DNA from: Alsobacter soli
Lineage (GTDB): Bacteria; Pseudomonadota; Alphaproteobacteria; Rhizobiales; Beijerinckiaceae
Direction of reading: 5' to 3'
Assembly (NCBI RefSeq): GCF_003004785.1
Contig: NZ_PVZS01000011.1
Location: forward strand, 1-64,000
DNA length: 64,000 bases
This document shows, piece after piece, positions 17,897 to 26,915 of this stretch. How positions within the stretch are numbered: position 1 is the stretch's first letter; each line of letters opens with the position of its first letter. The notes beneath the pieces were generated by a model. It was not told where the DNA came from. It ran no database searches and saw only the letters and a list, made by a program, of their open reading frames with translations. Made by a program: the position numbers and the translations under genes.

Positions 17897-20493
17897 CAGC
17901 TCTGGGACTCCTCGGCGGGGCGCTCTTCCGGCTGCGCCCCCGAGCCGTTGTCGTTCTTCTTCGAGCGGCGGCCCGGCGCAAAGGCGTGGCGCAGCGCCTC
18001 CATCTCCCCGCGCAGGTCCGAGATGCCCTCGATCTCGAATTTGGGAGTGACGGGCGGCGTGCCGATTCCGAGGTCCCGCAGCCGCCGGAACACCACGAAG
18101 TTGAGGTCGCTGGAGACCCGGGAGACCATGTCGACATCCCCCACGAAGCAGATCAGGTCGAAGCTGAGCTCGTCGCCCTTAATGGTCTTGAACAGCACGC
18201 GCGGCGGCGGATCCTCGAGCACGTCCGGGTTCTCGGCGGCCGCCGTACGCAGCATGGTCGCGATCTGGTCCGCATCGGCGAAGCGGGGAACCGGCACGGT
18301 GATCAGCACCCGGCCGGTGCGGTCCGAGTGCACCCAGTTCTTCACCACTCCCGACACCAGGTTGGAGTTCGGCACGATCAGGGTGCCGCGGTCGAAGGTC
18401 TCGATCTGGGTGGCGCGCACATTGATGCGCCGGACATGGCCCTGCTCGCCGCCGACCACGACCCAGTCGCCCACACGGATGCCGCGCTCGGCCAGCAGGA
18501 TCAGGCCGGACACGAAGTTGTTGACGATGGACTGCAGGCCGAAACCGATACCGACCGACAGGGCGCCGGCCACGATGGTCAGCTTGTCGAGGCTGAGGCC
18601 GAGATAGCTGACCGACACCGCCGAGGTGAGCACCACCCCGAGATAGCCGAACCCCATGGTGATGGAGTTCTTCAGGCCGGCATCCAGTGTCGTGTGCGGC
18701 AGGTATTTGGTCTGCAGCCAGCGCTGCACAGCGCGCGTCGAGAAGATGCCGACCGCGAAGAAGACCACGGCCAGCAACACGGTCGAGAGCGAAACGGTCA
18801 CGCCCCCGATGGTGATGCCGAAGAACAGCGCCCGAACGCTGGAGAAGATGTCGCCGGACTCGACGCCCCACGGCGCAAGCAGCAGCAGCAACGCCAGGCC
18901 GATCAGCGCCACCTTGCCGGCGCCCGCCGACAAGATGCCGATCTGCTCGAGGGAGCCCTGGGACAGGCCGACCGTCGATCGCACGAAGCGCGACGTGCGC
19001 CCCCGGTCCGAAAAGGCCCCCGTCACGAACTCATCGAGCAGCGTCATGCTGAGCATGAGCACGGCGAGCACGATTCCCGCCCAGGCCACCTGCTCGGCCA
19101 GGAACCAGGAGAACGACACATAGCCCAGCACAGCGGCGCCGACCACGATCGCCACAAGGATCCAGCCCAGGATCCGCAACGGCCCGGTGAGGTCCGGCTC
19201 GGTCGAGACGTGCGGCCCAAACGCGGCCTCGTCGCACGGATCCACGGTCCGGATGAGCTGCAGCGCCCGGGCCACCACCGCCGCGATCGCGATGGCGAAG
19301 ATCCCTCGGGTCGCCACGGAGAGGCGCAGGCCGGCCGCGATGCTTTGGTAGTGCGTCTCGAGCACGCGGCTCGCCACCAGCAGCACGGCCACGAGCGTGG
19401 CCAGTCGCTTGAGCCAGTCCGCCCGTTCGTCGGAGACGTCATACAGCCGCCAGTTCATGCGGCCTGGGGCGAGCAGGCCATCCGCCAGCCCCTGCACGAA
19501 ACTGATGAACGCGACGCCCGCCACCAGCGAACCGAACACCGGCTCCAGCCTTGTCGGCAGCAACTCCAGGGCGCGGACGATCTGGAACAGCAGAAAGGCG
19601 GCCAGCACCGGAGCCGTGGCGCTCACCAGCGTGATGGTGGCCGCCGCCACCGCCTTCTGGAACCGGTTCGGCTGCCCCGCGAGGCGGTCCCGCTTTACAA
19701 AGGCGAGGGCGAACCGCCGGATGGGAAGGATCAGCGCCAGGGCGAGCGCAAGCGCCCCCGCAAAGGCGGCGGCGCCGGCCGGCGACAATCGCTGCCGCGC
19801 CCTCTCGATCGCGTCGGCGGCCACCACCGTCGTAGCCTTGAGGTCGGTCGGCGCGGTGGCCGCCACGTTCAGCCACAGTGACGGCGACAGGATGCTCTCC
19901 GAGCCCTGGAACAGGCGCTTAGCGAAGAGGTCGCGCCGGCGGTCCACCACCTCCTGGTTGATCTGGTCGACCTGCACCAGGAGGCTCTTGGCGAGCCTGA
20001 CGGTCTCGTCCACGTCGCCGAGCTGCGCCGTGCGGTCCTCGCGCTCCCGGGCCACGTCGGGGCTCTCGGGGGCGGCCTTTTCGTCGGGCTTGGGGCCAAG
20101 CTCCTTCAGCCGCGACCGGATGGCGTCCGCCTTGGGGGTCAGCTCGGCGATGACCTGGCGGATCTGGTCGGCCAGAGGGTCGAGCGCCGGCCGGACCTGC
20201 TGCAGCGCCTGGTCGGTTTCGCGGCGCGACACCCCGGCCTCGAGCTGGTCCAGTTGCAGCCGGATGCTGTCCAGGCGGGATCGCTGTGCCGCTGTGCCGC
20301 TGGGGGCCGCGTTCTGCTGGGGAGCCGCAGCGGGCGCCGGCTGGGCCGGCTGGGCCGCCGGGGCGGGCGTCTCCGCCGCGAAGAGCCACTGGGCCCGGCC
20401 GCTGGCCGGGATCCAGCACAGGCCGGCCGCCAGAGCCGCGACAAGCGCGAGGCGGACGGCGAGAGGCCTTGCGGCCCATGAGCGTCGACGCAT
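17896..20493 (-). CDS. Large MscS-family mechanosensitive channel with DUF3772 domain
   Basis: The 865-residue protein has a signal sequence (about residues 1-34) and a Pro/Ala/Gln-rich linker (40-65). A periplasmic coiled DUF3772-like region (about 70-225) is followed by multiple TM helices (about 240-600) and the MscS core (LGVVLTSAVSVSYLGLSLDKLTIVAGALSVGIGFGLQSIVNNFVSG and the cytoplasmic beta domain GDWVVVGGEQGHVRRINVRATQI). It belongs to the MscK/DUF3772 group rather than small MscS. Such channels release solutes on hypo-osmotic shock. It is upstream of and coupled to the CAP lipoprotein. Confidence 0.88.
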   Translation of the reverse strand: MRRRSWAARPLAVRLALVAALAAGLCWIPASGRAQWLFAAETPAPAAQPAQPAPAAAPQQNAAPSGTAAQRSRLDSIRLQLDQLEAGVSRRETDQALQQVRPALDPLADQIRQVIAELTPKADAIRSRLKELGPKPDEKAAPESPDVAREREDRTAQLGDVDETVRLAKSLLVQVDQINQEVVDRRRDLFAKRLFQGSESILSPSLWLNVAATAPTDLKATTVVAADAIERARQRLSPAGAAAFAGALALALALILPIRRFALAFVKRDRLAGQPNRFQKAVAAATITLVSATAPVLAAFLLFQIVRALELLPTRLEPVFGSLVAGVAFISFVQGLADGLLAPGRMNWRLYDVSDERADWLKRLATLVAVLLVASRVLETHYQSIAAGLRLSVATRGIFAIAIAAVVARALQLIRTVDPCDEAAFGPHVSTEPDLTGPLRILGWILVAIVVGAAVLGYVSFSWFLAEQVAWAGIVLAVLMLSMTLLDEFVTGAFSDRGRTSRFVRSTVGLSQGSLEQIGILSAGAGKVALIGLALLLLLAPWGVESGDIFSSVRALFFGITIGGVTVSLSTVLLAVVFFAVGIFSTRAVQRWLQTKYLPHTTLDAGLKNSITMGFGYLGVVLTSAVSVSYLGLSLDKLTIVAGALSVGIGFGLQSIVNNFVSGLILLAERGIRVGDWVVVGGEQGHVRRINVRATQIETFDRGTLIVPNSNLVSGVVKNWVHSDRTGRVLITVPVPRFADADQIATMLRTAAAENPDVLEDPPPRVLFKTIKGDELSFDLICFVGDVDMVSRVSSDLNFVVFRRLRDLGIGTPPVTPKFEIEGISDLRGEMEALRHAFAPGRRSKKNDNGSGAQPEERPAEESQS

Positions 20494-20589
20494 GCGATCC
20501 TTCCGGTCGGGCGGCTCCCTCAGCGGAGCCTTGATTCGACGGCCCGACAGGATGGAGAAAGATGCGTCTGAAGCAAGGCGGTGAGCGGC

Positions 20590-21126
20590 TTAGGCCTTTT
20601 TCGCCTTGTAGCGCTCGATGCCTTCGAGGATCAGCTTGCGGGCTTCCTCAGCATCGCCCCAGCGGATCACCTTGACCCACTTGGTCGTCTCGAGATCCTT
20701 GTAGTGCTCGAAGAAGTGCTTGATCTGGTCGAGCGTGATCTGCGGCAGGTCGGTGTAGTTGGCGATCTTCTCGTAGCGGCGCGTCAGCTTGGTCGAGGGC
20801 ACCGCCAGGATCTTCTCGTCCCCGCCGGCCTCGTCCTCCATGAACAACACGCCGACCGGGCGCACGCTCATCACGGCGCCGGGCACGATCGCGCGCGTGT
20901 TGGCGACGATCACGTCGCACGGGTCGCCGTCGTCCGACAGCGTGTGCGGGATGAAGCCGTAGTTCCCCGGGTAGCGCATGGAGGTATAGAGGAAGCGGTC
21001 GACGACCAGCGCGCCGGACGCCTTGTCCATCTCGTATTTGATCGGCTCGCCGCCGATCGGCACCTCGATGATGACATTGACGTCGTGGGGCGGATTGGCG
21101 CCAAGCGGCACCGCGTCGATACGCAT
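20590..21126 (-). CDS. ppa: Inorganic pyrophosphatase
   Basis: The 178-residue protein is a family I soluble pyrophosphatase, which hydrolyses PPi to two phosphates with Mg. Visible active-site parts are [40 protein letters not shown] (with the DGDPCDV metal-binding motif) and the late [14 protein letters not shown]. The length is normal for bacteria. It stands alone on the minus strand, downstream of its own short leader (21127-21239) and before the MscS gene. Confidence 0.96.
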   Translation of the reverse strand: MRIDAVPLGANPPHDVNVIIEVPIGGEPIKYEMDKASGALVVDRFLYTSMRYPGNYGFIPHTLSDDGDPCDVIVANTRAIVPGAVMSVRPVGVLFMEDEAGGDEKILAVPSTKLTRRYEKIANYTDLPQITLDQIKHFFEHYKDLETTKWVKVIRWGDAEEARKLILEGIERYKAKKA

Positions 21127-21239
21127 CGTGTTTCTCCAGTAACCGGGGCGGGCGAACCCGCAAGCGTCGGCAAAGGTCCGCGTTGTCTAGACGTGGCCCA
21201 TCCCGCCCGCAAGGACGACTTTCCGGGAAGAGTTCGGCT

Positions 21240-21746
21240 TCAACTCCAGCCGAAAGCGAAGCGCTGGCGGATTTCGCCGCCGAAGCGCTCTTCCATCTCG
21301 CGCACCTTGATGCCTCCAAGATGGCGATAGAACCCGATCGCCCGGTCGTTGTCGGCGAGCGACCATACGATGAGCCCGCCCATGCGGTGGCTGATCAGGT
21401 CCCGCCGGGCGGCGTCGAACAGGCGCCGGCCGAAGCCCAGCCCCTGGAATTCAGGGGCGAGGTAAAGCTCGAAGATCTCCCCGCCATAGGGCGAGGCGGC
21501 CAGGCGGTTGCGCCCATAGCTGGCGTAACCCCGCACCTCGTCATCGAACTCCAGCACCGCGATGCGGCCGCCTCGGTCGATCACCCGCCGCCACCAGCTC
21601 GGTCCCCGGCGCTGCACCATGCGCTCGAGCTCGCGCCCGGGAATGATGCCCCAATAGGCCTCGCGCCAAGCCGCATCATGCACGGCCGCGACGCCTGCGG
21701 CGTCTGCGGTCCTGGCGAGGCGGATGGAGATGGCGGCTTGGGTCAC
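21240..21746 (-). CDS. GNAT-family N-acetyltransferase
   Basis: The 168-residue protein has the GNAT fold. It shows ISIRLARTADAAGVAAVHDAAWREAYWG at the start, the acetyl-CoA loop FQGLGFGRRLFDAA (R/Q-x-x-G-x-G/A, about residues 109-122) and ADNDRAIGFYRHLGG near the end. The substrate cannot be predicted; proteins of this type often acetylate small molecules or protein N-termini. It is divergent from the phosphatase gene starting at 21883. Confidence 0.88.
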   Translation of the reverse strand: MTQAAISIRLARTADAAGVAAVHDAAWREAYWGIIPGRELERMVQRRGPSWWRRVIDRGGRIAVLEFDDEVRGYASYGRNRLAASPYGGEIFELYLAPEFQGLGFGRRLFDAARRDLISHRMGGLIVWSLADNDRAIGFYRHLGGIKVREMEERFGGEIRQRFAFGWS

Positions 21747-21882
21747 AAGGAAAAGAATAGGCCTCAGGGGTCCCGGTCGTAAAGGGTCGCGTAGGCGAAC
21801 GCGCGGGATTGCCGCGCCGGGCGCCGGCTGCTATGGCGCAACCCATCGCCGCGCCGGAGCCCCTGCCGCCTTGCTCAAATCG

Positions 21883-22590
21883 ATGAAGCCCGAAGACCGC
21901 TACGCACGCCGGATGGCGCGCATTGCGCGGTGGGACCGGCCCATCGGGGGAGCCTGGGACCGCATCAGGGCCTGGACGAACATGCTGGCCAACGACCACG
22001 GCGTGTTCCGGCTGATGTACCTGAACCGCCATCGCGTCACCCCCGATTTCTGGCGGGCGGCCCAGCCCGCGCCCCCTGACATCCGGGCCGCGGCGCGCGC
22101 CGGCGTGCGTACGATCGTGAACCTTCGCGGGGGCCGCGAGCACGGCTCCTGGCCTCTCGAGAAGGAGGCTTGCGACCAGGCGGGCATCGCGCTGGTCGAT
22201 TACGTCGTGCGCTCGCGCGGCGCCCCGGACCGCGAAGCCGTGCTGGGCGCGAAGCCCTTCTTCGAGTCCCTGCACTATCCGGTCCTCGTCCATTGCAAGT
22301 CGGGGGCGGACCGCGCCGGGTTCATGTCGGCGCTCTACCTCCTGGTCCATGAGGGCCGCCCGCTGGACGAAGCGATGGACCAGCTCGCTTTGCGCTATGG
22401 CCATTTCCGCTTCGCGAAGACAGGGATTCTCGACGCCTTCTTCGAGCGCTACCGCGACGAGGGGCTCGCCCAAGGGCTTCCGTTCCTGGAATGGGTGGAG
22501 AAGGTCTACGATCCGGACGCCCTGGAGCGCGATTTTCGTCCGGGCTTCTTGTCCGACGTCGTGGTCGACAGGTTGCTCAAGCGCGAGTAG
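21883..22590 (+). CDS. Dual-specificity/tyrosine phosphatase-like protein
   Basis: The 235-residue protein carries the cysteine-phosphatase signature HCKSGADRAG (C138-x5-R144) after TIVNLRGGREHGSW, the layout of the DSP/DUF442-like atypical phosphatases. An aspartate general acid may come from the 103-118 loop. Candidate substrates are phosphoproteins, phosphoinositides or sugar phosphates; nothing here decides. ATG 21883 is chosen over an upstream TTG at 21871 because no ribosome-binding site favours either. Confidence 0.8.
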   Translation: MKPEDRYARRMARIARWDRPIGGAWDRIRAWTNMLANDHGVFRLMYLNRHRVTPDFWRAAQPAPPDIRAAARAGVRTIVNLRGGREHGSWPLEKEACDQAGIALVDYVVRSRGAPDREAVLGAKPFFESLHYPVLVHCKSGADRAGFMSALYLLVHEGRPLDEAMDQLALRYGHFRFAKTGILDAFFERYRDEGLAQGLPFLEWVEKVYDPDALERDFRPGFLSDVVVDRLLKRE

Positions 22591-22663
22591 CTGGCTCTGG
22601 GCTGTCGTTCTTGACCGTTTTCAAGCATCATCATGGCTGATTCGACTGCGATGAAGGCCACGG

Positions 22664-23407
22664 ATGAGCCTGCGGCTCGTTTGCGCGACCCCCCTGTCCC
22701 CGAAGGCCTTTCTTCAGGAGAGCCTCTTGGGCCGGTGTCTGACGTCCACTTTCAGGGACGTGTCGCTGACGCTGCATCTTTTCCCGCACAACACGGAGCC
22801 TCTCGCCCGCTGCTACAACAGCGTGATCTTCCAGGCCGGGGGCGGTCCCGACGACACCCTCGTCTTCCTCCACGACGACCTGTGCATCCTCGACCTGTTC
22901 TGGACCGAGACGCTGGACGCCGGCCTGAGGCGGTTCGACCTCGTGGGCCTTGCGGGAAACACGCGCCGGCTTCCCCGCCAGCCGGCCTGGGCCTTCGTCG
23001 ACACCTCCTGGGCCTGGGATGAGGATCACCTCAGCGGGGCGGTCGCCCACGGAGCGCAATTGCCGCTCAGGTTGAAGCGCTACGGCGCTCCCCTTCAGGA
23101 GTGCAAGCTCCTGGACGGCGTCCTGCTGGCCGCCCGCCGGTCCGTGTTCCTCGACCACGGCCTCCGCTTCGATGAGCGGTTCGCGTTCCACTTCTACGAC
23201 ATGGACCTGTGCCGGGAGTTCGAGGCGAAGGGGCTTCGGATGGGAACCGTGCCCCTGAGCGCCGCCCATGGCAGCGCCGGCCGCTTCGGCGCTCCTGAAT
23301 GGCGCGCGGCCTATCGCGCCTACCTGGAGAAATGGGGAGAGCCGATGGCCGACGCTCAGGCCTGGGCCAGCCCGAACTCCGCGATTTCGCCCGTGTCGCC
23401 GGCCTGA
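22664..23407 (+). CDS. StrF-like GT2-type glycosyltransferase
   Basis: The 247-residue protein resembles the StrF/PF13712 glycosyltransferase-like group. It shows a GT-A style N-terminus (MSLRLVCATPLSP), LARCYNSVIFQAGGGPDDTLVFLHDDL with a DD metal-binding pair (about residues 71-72), and the CKLLDGVLLAARRSVF then FHFYDMDLCREFEAKGL motif. No TM segment is present. The acceptor is unknown. Its last 52 bases overlap the convergent ABC exporter gene. Confidence 0.8.
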   Translation: MSLRLVCATPLSPKAFLQESLLGRCLTSTFRDVSLTLHLFPHNTEPLARCYNSVIFQAGGGPDDTLVFLHDDLCILDLFWTETLDAGLRRFDLVGLAGNTRRLPRQPAWAFVDTSWAWDEDHLSGAVAHGAQLPLRLKRYGAPLQECKLLDGVLLAARRSVFLDHGLRFDERFAFHFYDMDLCREFEAKGLRMGTVPLSAAHGSAGRFGAPEWRAAYRAYLEKWGEPMADAQAWASPNSAISPVSPA

Positions 23408-25155
23408 AGCCGATGCAGGCGCGCGTAGATGCCGCCTCGGGCGATCAGTTGCTCATGAGTGCCGCTTTCGGCCACGCGCCCGCGGTCGAGCACCACGATC
23501 AGGTCGGCCGACCGGATGGTGGACAGACGGTGAGCGATCACCAGGGACGTGCGCCCTCGCGTCAGCACCGCGATGGCGTCCTGGACGGCGCGCTCCGACT
23601 CGGCGTCCAGCGCGCTCGTCGCCTCGTCGAGCACCAGGATGGGCGCGTTCTTGAGAAGCGCCCGCGCCAGGGCCACGCGCTGCCGTTCGCCCCCCGAAAG
23701 CCGCGAGCCCCGGTCGCCCACCGCGGTGGCGTAGCCCTCGGGCAGCCGCATGATGAAGTCATGGGCCGCGGCGGCCCGCGCCGCCGCCTCGATCTCGTCC
23801 TGGCTGGCGCCGGGGCGGCCGAACGCGATATTTGCGCGCACGGTGTCATCGAACAGCACCGCTTCCTGGGTGACCACCGCGACCTTCGAGCGCAGGCTGG
23901 CCAGGGACACGTCGCGCACGTCCATCCCGTCGATCTTCACTGCGCCGGCCGTGGCCTCGAACAGCCGCGGCACGAGCGACACTAGGGTCGATTTTCCTGA
24001 GCCCGAGCGCCCCACCAGCGCGGTCATCTTGCCCGCCGGGACGACCAGGTCGATGTCGTGCAGTGCAATCTCCTCGCCGGCGTACCGGAAGGAGACGCCC
24101 TCGAAGGCGATCTCGCCGCCCCTGACGCTCAGTTCGCCCGCGCCGGGGCGGTCCACGATGGTGGGGCGCTCGTCCATCAGGGCGAAAACCCGCGACAGGG
24201 ACGCCATGGCCTCCTGCAGGATCGCGTTCAGGTTGCCGAAGGTGCGCATGGACTGCGCCGCCAGCAGCAGGGCGGTGATGAATCCGGTGAAGTCGCCGAT
24301 CGTGGTCTGGCCCTTGATGATGCGCCAGCCGATGAACACGAGCACGCCGGCCACCGCGAAGCCGCCGCCGATCTCCAGGATCGGATCGAGGCGCGAGCGC
24401 TGGTTGGCGGACTTCATCTTCAGCCGGCGGATCTGCTCGAAAAACGCCCCGGCGCGCTCCTTGAGGTAGCCTTCCAGCCCGTACGTCTTGGCGGTCCGGA
24501 TGCTCGAGAGGCTCTCCGACACCATGCTGGCCATCAGGGCCGTCTGCTCCTGGGTGGACAGGGCCGTGCGGCGCAGCTTCTTGCCGATCCGCCCGATGGC
24601 GGGCGCCAGGATCGGCAGCACCACCAGGGCGATCAGGGTGACCTGCCAGTCGATCCAGAACATTACGCCGATCACCGCGATGGCGGTGGCGACGTCGCGC
24701 AGGAACACGGTCGAGAGCCGCGTCAGCGCCTCGCGGATGAAGGCGAAGTCGGTGGTGAAGCGCTGGGTGAGCGCCGCCGGCGCCTCGCGGCCGAGCTGGG
24801 CCACGTCAGAATCGATCAGGCTGGCGTAGAGCGCCGTCTGCATGTCCGCTTCGATGCGGGTCACCACCCGGTTGGTCAGGATCGACTGGGCCAGCATGGC
24901 GAAGCCCTTCACGGCCGTCACCAGGATCACCACGAAGGGCACCATCTGGACGAAGCGCTTGTTCTGCTGGTCGAACGCGTCGAAGGCGTGCTTGATGACC
25001 ACCGGATAGAGGCTGCTCGCCCCCGCCAGGATGATCACCGACATGAGGATCAGGGCCAGCGTACGCCAGTGCGGGCGCATCCAGTCGCGCCACAGCCGGC
25101 GCATGTAGGGGAGCGTGTCGTGGCTGACGATGGAGCGTGCCGGCTTCGGAGCCAT
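23356..25155 (-). CDS. MsbA-like ABC exporter (fused permease/ATPase)
   Basis: The 599-residue half-transporter has an N-terminal six-TM exporter domain (about residues 30-315) and an ATPase with Walker A VGRSGSGKST, Q-loop VVTQEAV, signature LSGGERQ, Walker B ILVLDEAT and H-loop IAHRL. This class moves lipids or lipid-linked molecules; MsbA flips lipid A core. ATG 25155 is chosen because AAGG lies six bases upstream; a frame starting at 25194 adds 13 residues. The cargo is uncertain. Confidence 0.82.
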   Translation of the reverse strand: MAPKPARSIVSHDTLPYMRRLWRDWMRPHWRTLALILMSVIILAGASSLYPVVIKHAFDAFDQQNKRFVQMVPFVVILVTAVKGFAMLAQSILTNRVVTRIEADMQTALYASLIDSDVAQLGREAPAALTQRFTTDFAFIREALTRLSTVFLRDVATAIAVIGVMFWIDWQVTLIALVVLPILAPAIGRIGKKLRRTALSTQEQTALMASMVSESLSSIRTAKTYGLEGYLKERAGAFFEQIRRLKMKSANQRSRLDPILEIGGGFAVAGVLVFIGWRIIKGQTTIGDFTGFITALLLAAQSMRTFGNLNAILQEAMASLSRVFALMDERPTIVDRPGAGELSVRGGEIAFEGVSFRYAGEEIALHDIDLVVPAGKMTALVGRSGSGKSTLVSLVPRLFEATAGAVKIDGMDVRDVSLASLRSKVAVVTQEAVLFDDTVRANIAFGRPGASQDEIEAAARAAAAHDFIMRLPEGYATAVGDRGSRLSGGERQRVALARALLKNAPILVLDEATSALDAESERAVQDAIAVLTRGRTSLVIAHRLSTIRSADLIVVLDRGRVAESGTHEQLIARGGIYARLHRLQAGDTGEIAEFGLAQA

Positions 25156-25275
25156 CAGGACCTTGGTCGAATGATCAAACGAAAACCGCCGCATCCCGTG
25201 CGGCGGTCACGCGGGGCGGCGCCCCTGCTTTAATGCATTTCGCGACGGAGCGCGAACGCGCCGTCAGGCGCGACC

Positions 25276-25908
25276 TCAGCGGCCGAAGATGCCCTTGAAC
25301 AGCTTGGCCATGCTGTTGCGCTTCTTCTTGCGCTCCAGCTCCTCGGCGTCCTTCACCCACGCCACCTGCACCACCCGGCGCTCGCCCGCGAAGGGCGGGT
25401 GCCCGTGCCACGAGTTGTCGGCGCGCAGGAAGGCGAACATGGTCCCCATGGTGGGCGGCACCTCGAGCACCATGTCGTCGAAGCTGTCCGGCCCGCGCAG
25501 CACGCGAAGGCGACCGGCGCCGCCGTCGTCCCAGGCGTCGTTCATGTAGACCAGCAGGGTCATCACCTTGCTGGGCCCATCCGTGTGGATCCGGCCGTCC
25601 TTGGCCTGGGAGATCTTCCGGATCGTGGTCAGGCGCGGATAGGGGCTGAGATCGATGCCGAACTTCTCGGACAGCAGCGCGGTGAGCTCCGGCCCCTCCA
25701 GCTCGTCGATGAGCTGCTTGAAGGCGCCCTTCACCTCGACGTCATCCACCGTCAGGAAGCCCGGCTTGGTGATGTTCGGGAATTCCTCGCGCAGCTGCGC
25801 GACCTTGCCGTGGTTCAGAACGTCCGACGCGAGGAAGAAACTGTACGGCTCGCGAGAAACGGGCGCGGCCCGAACCGCGTCCTTGTTGATGATGGCCGCA
25901 TCCGCCAT
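25276..25908 (-). CDS. 2-oxoglutarate/Fe(II)-dependent oxygenase (prolyl-hydroxylase-like)
   Basis: The 210-residue protein has the 2-His-1-Asp facial triad: GRIHTDGPSK (H108, D110) and NSWHGHPPF (H168 or H170), with GERRVVQ supplying the 2-oxoglutarate arginine. Such enzymes hydroxylate a protein or small-molecule substrate with O2 and 2-oxoglutarate. The C-terminus (ERKKKRNSMAKLFKG) is very basic and may target the protein. A GGGGGA ribosome-binding site precedes ATG 25908. Substrate unknown. Confidence 0.85.
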   Translation of the reverse strand: MADAAIINKDAVRAAPVSREPYSFFLASDVLNHGKVAQLREEFPNITKPGFLTVDDVEVKGAFKQLIDELEGPELTALLSEKFGIDLSPYPRLTTIRKISQAKDGRIHTDGPSKVMTLLVYMNDAWDDGGAGRLRVLRGPDSFDDMVLEVPPTMGTMFAFLRADNSWHGHPPFAGERRVVQVAWVKDAEELERKKKRNSMAKLFKGIFGR

Positions 25909-26009
25909 GGCGATCCCCCAATGGGCGTTGGTTCACCGGCAGGTTGTACCTGTTACTACTTATGCGTGCAAATTTCGCTGTGCCAATCTGGGGCGCCATC
26001 CCCCGTTTT

Positions 26010-26291
26010 TCATGGCGCGCGGCACCGGATCCAGAGCGCATGCGGATGCTGGTCGGGGTGCTCGAGCACGTCCGTGCAGCGCCGCCCGTCGATCACGCGC
26101 TCGCTCTCCTGGCCCACCTTGCGCGGCGTCACGGCCCCGGTCACCTCCGCCGGATCCTTGCGGATCGGCGGCGGCACGGGAGCGGTCGTGGCGGCCGGAG
26201 GCGTCGCCGCCTGCTGGGCCCGCTCTTCGCTCATGGCCCCCACCGGGACCAGAAGGGCCGCCATGACGGCGGCGCCGGCAAGTATCCGCAT
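26010..26291 (-). CDS. Small exported hypothetical protein
   Basis: The 93-residue product has a clear signal peptide (MRILAGAAVMAALLVPVGAM), then a Pro/Ala-rich spacer and a short C-terminal region with two cysteines (RRCTDVLEHPDQHPH, LWIRCRAP). The cysteines could form a disulfide in the periplasm. AAAGGAG lies just upstream of ATG 26291. I do not recognise a family. It sits between the oxygenase and the host-attachment gene, all on the minus strand. Confidence 0.65.
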   Translation of the reverse strand: MRILAGAAVMAALLVPVGAMSEERAQQAATPPAATTAPVPPPIRKDPAEVTGAVTPRKVGQESERVIDGRRCTDVLEHPDQHPHALWIRCRAP

Positions 26292-26345
26292 TCCGTGCTC
26301 CTTTCCGCCGACAACGCAGCGCAGGCGCGACGGTTCGCCTGAAGG

Positions 26346-26804
26346 CTAGGCCGCCTTGCCGGCGAGCAGCTGCGTGATCTGGGTCACCGGATGCTTGGTG
26401 AGGTCCTTGTCCACCTCGGCGATGACGCATTGGGCCAGCGCCGGCGAGAGCCCGGCCCGGATATCGGCGAGCGTACGCGGCGGGGCGACGACGATCAGCT
26501 TCTGCAGCGCGCCCTCGGCCTTCAGCCGCTCCAGCGCCGCCACCACCTCGCGCGCGAAGGCGTGTTCGGCGAGGTCGTGCCAGTCGGTGGACTCGTAGGA
26601 GGAGCGCCCGCCCTGGCCATGGCTGGAGAACGTCCGCCCGGGTTCGTCGACGCCCTGCGCCACGGTCGGGGGGTTCTCGTGCTTCAGCACGTTGACGGTG
26701 GCCAGCTTCACCTGGTCGGGCGTGCCCTCGTTGCGCAGGAACAGGGCCTTGCGGCCGTCGCCGACGAGCAGCCACGCCTGATGGGGGATGTAGAGGGGAG
26801 TCAT
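26346..26804 (-). CDS. Host-attachment family protein
   Basis: The 152-residue protein matches the family annotated as 'protein required for attachment to host cells', first described in plant-associated alphaproteobacteria. Features are YIPHQAWLLVGDGRKALFLRN at the start, GRTFSSHGQGGRSSYESTDWHD in the middle, and LIVVAPPRTLADIRAGLSPA. The fold resembles eRF1/Rok-type RNase-H-like domains. No signal peptide is visible, so a direct surface role is doubtful. It is a single gene on the minus strand. Confidence 0.82.
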   Translation of the reverse strand: MTPLYIPHQAWLLVGDGRKALFLRNEGTPDQVKLATVNVLKHENPPTVAQGVDEPGRTFSSHGQGGRSSYESTDWHDLAEHAFAREVVAALERLKAEGALQKLIVVAPPRTLADIRAGLSPALAQCVIAEVDKDLTKHPVTQITQLLAGKAA

Positions 26805-26915
26805 GGGGCGCTCCTTGTGTCTCGCCGCGCACGCGATCCCGCATGCGAGCGATCTGTGCGACCCCAGCCTGCCCTCTTCACAACCTCCGGTCGTTGATGC
26901 GTGTCAGCTTGAGCT